Assembly (NCBI GenBank): GCA_036556965.1
Contig: DATBIO010000108.1
Coordinates: forward strand, 1-9,661
From: DATBIO01 sp036556965
GTDB lineage: Bacteria; Acidobacteriota; Vicinamibacteria; Fen-336
Direction of reading: 5' to 3'
Length of the DNA stretch: 9,661 nt
The notes beneath the pieces are model-generated. The model worked only from the letters and a program-made list of their open reading frames with translations, made no database searches and was not told the origin of the DNA. Numbering within the stretch: the first letter of the stretch is position 1; each line of letters opens with the position of its first letter. Shown in pieces: positions 7,276-9,661 of the stretch. The translations under genes were made by a program, and so were the position numbers.

Positions 7276-8205
7276 GTGAAACGCGGCGTCCCCGCCCTCC
7301 TCGTGCTGCTGGCCGCCTGCGCGCCGGGGTCCGGGGACGGCCCGCGCGGCCCGGCCGGTCCGGAGGCACCCGCGGAGGGCCCCCGCGTGGCCGGCTGTCC
7401 GGTCTTCCCCGCCGACAACTCGTGGAACCGCGACGTCTCCGGCGACCCGGTGGACCCCGGCTCCGACGCCTACGTCGCCAGCATCGGGGCCGGGCGCTTC
7501 CTGCACCCCGACTTCGGCAGCGACCCCACCTACGGCATCCCCTGGATCACGGTGCCGGGCTCGCAGCCTCGCGTCCCCGTGTCGTTCTACTACGCCGACG
7601 AGAGCGACCCCGGGCCCTATCCCATTCCCCCCGACGCGCCGGTGGAAGCGGGGGGCGACCGCCACGTCATCGTGGTGGACCGCGACGCGTGCCGGCTCTA
7701 CGAGACCTTCGACTCGCTGTACGTGGGGCCCGGCTGGAGCTGCGGCTCGGGTGCCGTCTTCGACCTGCGCTCCAACCGCCTGCGCCCGGACGGCTGGACG
7801 AGCGCGGACGCCGCCGGCCTCCCCATCCTCCCCGGGCTCGTCCGCCTCGAGGAGGTGCAGGCGGGCGAGATCCGCCACGCGCTGCGCTTCACCACGCGCC
7901 GCACCCAGCGCGCCTACGTGCACCCCGCCACGCACTTCGCCAGCAGCAGCCGCGACGCCGCCCTCCCGCCCATGGGCCTGCGCGTGAGGCTCAAGGCGTC
8001 CTACGACCTGGGCCGGTTCCGCGGGGCCTCGCTGGTGATCCTCACCGCCCTGCGGCGCTACGGCATGTTCGTGGCCGACAACGGCTCGGACTGGTTCATC
8101 ACCGGGGAGACGAACACGCGCTGGGACGACGCCGACCTGGCGCAGCTCAAGACGGTGCCCGGCAGCGCCTTCGAGGTCGTGAGGCTGGGCGAGATCCGGC
8201 GGTAG
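7276..8205 (+). CDS. Conserved lipoprotein of unknown function
   Basis: A 309-residue exported protein. The GTG start at 7276 gives MKRGVPALLVLLAAC, a short lipoprotein signal: basic N-region, leucine-rich core and lipobox LAAC with C15 as the acylated residue. A low-complexity Gly/Pro linker (about 16-40) follows. The mature domain has dense, family-like blocks: CPVFPADNSWNRDVS (41-55), YGIPWITVPG, DPGPYPIPPDAP, HVIVVDRDACRLYE, GSGAVFDLRSNRLRPDGWTS leading to ADAAGLPILPGLVR, RHALRFTTRRTQRAYVHP, PPMGLRVRLKASYD and LRRYGMFVADNGSDWFITG. I recognise this arrangement as typical of a hypothetical family seen in several bacterial phyla, but know no assigned function. The His/Asp/Arg/Trp-rich blocks suggest a beta-rich enzyme or carbohydrate-binding fold; that is speculation. 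It has no clear Shine-Dalgarno and converges on the minus-strand gene with 33 bp between stops. Confidence 0.85.
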   Translation: MKRGVPALLVLLAACAPGSGDGPRGPAGPEAPAEGPRVAGCPVFPADNSWNRDVSGDPVDPGSDAYVASIGAGRFLHPDFGSDPTYGIPWITVPGSQPRVPVSFYYADESDPGPYPIPPDAPVEAGGDRHVIVVDRDACRLYETFDSLYVGPGWSCGSGAVFDLRSNRLRPDGWTSADAAGLPILPGLVRLEEVQAGEIRHALRFTTRRTQRAYVHPATHFASSSRDAALPPMGLRVRLKASYDLGRFRGASLVILTALRRYGMFVADNGSDWFITGETNTRWDDADLAQLKTVPGSAFEVVRLGEIRR

Positions 8206-8210
8206 CCACG

Positions 8211-8248
8211 AGGGCACCGCCGCGCCCTGCCGCCGTCCCTAGGAGGGA
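8211..8248. terminator. Possible weak bidirectional terminator between convergent genes
   Basis: Two small palindromes lie at the 33-bp convergent junction: AGGGC (8211-8215) with GCCCT (8224-8228), loop 8 nt; and TCCCT (8236-8240) with AGGGA (8244-8248), loop 3 nt. The second overlaps the minus-strand stop codon at 8239-8241. Both stems are only 5 bp and neither has a T-run. The position is right for termination of two converging transcripts, but the structure is weak. Confidence 0.22.
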
Positions 8249-9435
8249 TGGCCGCGGATCGCGTTGAGCGCCAGTCGCGAGACGTGGCCCGCGAAGGCGG
8301 CGGCGTGGGCGAGCCGGCGGCGCAGGCGGCCGCCGCGCGAAGCGCCTCCCATGCGCGCGGCGAGCTGCGCGCGGGGGGGGAAGGCGGCGCGGCGCACGGT
8401 CTTCAGCATCTTCCACCAGCGGGGCTCGTCGGTGAGGGGGCGCAGGACGTGCGCCACCACGAGCCCCGAGCGATAGCCGGGATCGAGCGCTCCCGCCAGG
8501 ACGTGCCGCAGCAGCAGCTCCGCGGGTCGCCCTCCATTCACCGTGTCCATGCCCTCGAGGGCACCGTTTTCCAGCGCCTCGCACAGCGTGGCCACCGCCT
8601 CGACCTCGGCCGCGGACACGCCCGACATCCATTCCCGCGCCTCGCCCAGCCCCGCCTCCAGGCGGCCGGGCAGCAGGTCGATCACGTCCCCGAGCATGCG
8701 GGTCACGGGATAGGCGTCCGCGCCGCCGTGGTGGGCCAGGCCGTGGGCGACGAGGTGCGCCACCATGGGCGCGCGCCGCAGGAGGTGGACGTACGGGCCG
8801 AGGCCGGGCGCCGGCTCCAGGGCTCCCGCGTCCAGGAGCGCGTCGAAGCCGGCGAAGCGGCGCGTGCCGGGGACGGCGAGGCCGGGCAGGTGCGTGTGCA
8901 GCTCGACGAGCCGGCCTTTGTCGTCAAGCAGGGGCGGCAGGTGATGGTCCGCCGTCATCACCTCCGACACGAGCCACCCTCGGCCGCGCAGCGTCTCGAA
9001 GGCGCGCGTGGCGTCGTCCGGGCGCAGCAGCAGGTCGAGGTCGGAGGCCGACCGCGCGCCCTCGGCCAAGTGGCCCCCCGCGTGAAGGCCGGCGAACTTG
9101 ACGAGGACGACGGGGACGCCCTCGGCCGCCGCGAGCGACGCCAGATCCGGGATGAGGGCGATGAGTCGCCGCATCCGGGCCATGGTGGCGAGGCGCCCTG
9201 CGCTCAGGCTCAGCGCGGCCTCTCTTCCGAGCTCCGCCAAGAGCGGCGGGGGAGCAACGCGCGCCCCGATGCGGTCCGCGAGGCACAGCGCGCCGGCGAG
9301 CCGCAGGGCCTCCGCGCCGTCGAGCGCACCGCGCCACGGGCCCTGCGTCGGGCCGAAGGCGCGCCCCAGGACCCACCGCAGCTCCTGCGTGAGGGCGACG
9401 GCCGGCGGCGTGAAGGGGAGGCCGGCGGACGTCAC
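8239..9435 (-). CDS. Nucleotidyltransferase-fold protein, NTP_transf_5-like
   Basis: A protein of 398 residues from the GTG at 9435. It resembles the 'uncharacterised nucleotidyltransferase' family (PF14907, NTP_transf_5). Numbered from the GTG, VPVVLVKFAGLHAGG (107-121) leads into SASDLDLLLRPDDA (129-142), where D132 and D134 are the likely metal-binding pair. GRGWLVSEV, HHLPPLLDDKGRLVELHTHL (E179 a likely third acidic residue) and LVAHGLAHHGGADAY follow in the family's order. The C-terminus is Arg-rich. Members occur beside capsule, glycan and some lasso-peptide genes; the substrate is generally unknown. An alternative TTG start at 9459 would add eight residues, but it lies within the left arm of a strong hairpin and has no good RBS. 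GTG has AGGGA five to nine bases upstream, so I prefer it. An in-frame TGA lies upstream of the TTG. An 8-base homopolymer (8373-8380) occurs near the 3' end. The upstream neighbour on this strand is the cysteine-rich gene. Confidence 0.8.
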   Translation of the reverse strand: MTSAGLPFTPPAVALTQELRWVLGRAFGPTQGPWRGALDGAEALRLAGALCLADRIGARVAPPPLLAELGREAALSLSAGRLATMARMRRLIALIPDLASLAAAEGVPVVLVKFAGLHAGGHLAEGARSASDLDLLLRPDDATRAFETLRGRGWLVSEVMTADHHLPPLLDDKGRLVELHTHLPGLAVPGTRRFAGFDALLDAGALEPAPGLGPYVHLLRRAPMVAHLVAHGLAHHGGADAYPVTRMLGDVIDLLPGRLEAGLGEAREWMSGVSAAEVEAVATLCEALENGALEGMDTVNGGRPAELLLRHVLAGALDPGYRSGLVVAHVLRPLTDEPRWWKMLKTVRRAAFPPRAQLAARMGGASRGGRLRRRLAHAAAFAGHVSRLALNAIRGHPS

Positions 9436-9438
9436 CGT

Positions 9439-9443
9439 TCCCT
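9439..9443 (-). promoter_or_regulatory. Ribosome-binding site choosing the GTG start of the nucleotidyltransferase gene
   Basis: On the minus strand AGGGA (9443 down to 9439) lies immediately before ACG and the GTG at 9435-9433; counted from AGG the spacing is 5 nt. It begins 3 nt after the base of the large hairpin, so it stays single-stranded when the hairpin forms. The alternative TTG at 9459 would be buried in that stem. This favours the GTG, but on sequence grounds only. Confidence 0.42.
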
Positions 9444-9446
9444 GGT

Positions 9447-9483
9447 CGCGGTGAGGCAACGCCTGCGCGTTGGCCTCACCGCG
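9447..9483 (-). other. Strong 16-bp stem hairpin between the cysteine-rich and nucleotidyltransferase genes
   Basis: CGCGGTGAGGCAACGC (9447-9462) pairs with GCGTTGGCCTCACCGCG (9467-9483) over 16 bp, with one bulged G at 9473 and the tetraloop CTGC. It lies 20 nt beyond the stop of the minus-strand cysteine-rich frame and 11 nt before the nucleotidyltransferase GTG. No T-run follows on either strand, so it is not a canonical intrinsic terminator. It could be a terminator that works without a U-tract, an mRNA stability or processing element, an attenuator, or a dyad operator. It is the most stable local structure I found in the window. The remaining bases between 9436 and 9503 show no clear promoter. 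Confidence 0.55.
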
Positions 9484-9503
9484 TCACCGTGATGGGCTTG
9501 CGC

Positions 9504-9661
9504 TCAGCGCGCCGCGCCCCAGGTGCCCGGGGCGAGACCCACGGGAGGAGTGCAGATGGTGCCGACGGGGGCGATCGAGACGCAGAACGGCGTGTCGCCG
9601 CAGCAAAGGAGGGTCATGCACACGGTGCCGGGCGGGCAACCGGCGGAGCTCGCGCACGTGG
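9504..9661 (-). CDS. Cysteine-rich, probably secreted protein, C-terminal part (5' truncated at window edge)
   Basis: Reading the minus strand from base 9659 gives 51 codons to a TGA (9506-9504). The segment begins TCASSAGCPPGTVCMTLLCC and continues with GDTPFCVSIAPVGTICTPP. Seven cysteines in 51 residues, in the order C-x5-C-x5-C-x4-CC-x5-C-x9-C, together with the CPPGTVC motif, resemble disulfide-rich extracytoplasmic proteins common in myxobacteria. Signal peptide and N-terminus are outside the window, so length and export are unproven. Function is not recognised. The frame is followed by a large hairpin and then the nucleotidyltransferase gene on the same strand. The competing reading is a plus-strand ORF beginning ATG at 9556, behind a very good Shine-Dalgarno (GGGAGGAG, 9543-9550) and open to the window end. 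Both frames share the same third codon position, so codon bias cannot decide. The cysteine pattern makes me prefer the minus strand. Confidence 0.55.
   Translation of the reverse strand, partial: TCASSAGCPPGTVCMTLLCCGDTPFCVSIAPVGTICTPPVGLAPGTWGAAR

Noticed and set aside
5187..8267. A 1026-codon plus-strand open frame spanning glgP and the lipoprotein gene.
   Set aside because: It is Arg/Pro/Ala/Gly-rich with no recognisable motif and runs through the intergenic hairpin. The other frame carries an intact PLP enzyme and a lipobox protein.
8248..9492. A 414-codon plus-strand frame opposite the nucleotidyltransferase gene.
   Set aside because: Repetitive Arg/Gly/Glu/Gln/His composition without motifs. 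The minus frame has the SDLDLL and VELH landmarks in the right order.

Overview
The window is very GC-rich (about 70% or more by eye, almost every third codon position G or C), and its real genes all share that codon bias. Several features together suggest a delta-proteobacterial lineage now called Myxococcota (myxobacteria of the Myxococcus/Archangium/Anaeromyxobacter type): an Oar-like TonB-dependent receptor, a receiver-like plus PilZ protein, a glutamine-dependent NAD+ synthetase, a DUF3417-type glucan phosphorylase, a short-signal lipoprotein and a cysteine-rich secreted-type protein. This placement is inference; no rRNA or other phylogenetic marker is present.

Layout. (1) 1-1392, +: the C-terminal 463 residues of an outer-membrane TonB-dependent receptor, cut by the window edge, followed by a good stem-loop terminator with a T4 tail (1400-1456). 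(2) 1491-7221, +: a run of four same-strand genes: NAD+ synthetase (nadE), a putative LCM-family SAM methyltransferase, a degenerate-receiver/PilZ protein with both c-di-GMP-binding motifs intact, and alpha-glucan phosphorylase (glgP). The last three are 17 and 7 bp apart and probably form an operon. A 91-bp gap separates nadE from the methyltransferase and holds a palindromic, G-quadruplex-capable element that also supplies the ribosome-binding site. A hairpin follows glgP. (3) 7276-8205, +: a lipoprotein of unknown function with strongly patterned, family-like sequence. (4) 8239-9435, -: a convergent gene for an NTP_transf_5-type nucleotidyltransferase. (5) Right edge: a 16-bp stem hairpin just before that gene and, upstream on the same strand, the last 51 codons of a cysteine-rich protein that runs off the window.

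How the genes might work together. NadE makes NAD+, GlgP releases glucose-1-phosphate from storage glucan, and the PilZ protein is a likely c-di-GMP sensor translated next to glgP. The most interesting hypothesis here is therefore c-di-GMP input into glycogen use. The methyltransferase substrate is unknown. I found no tRNA, rRNA, CRISPR array, insertion sequence or phage gene. There is no gene-free stretch longer than about 100 bp. Nothing here is clearly a new defence or biosynthetic system. The least explained parts are the G4/hairpin element, the lipoprotein and the right-edge cysteine-rich/nucleotidyltransferase pair.
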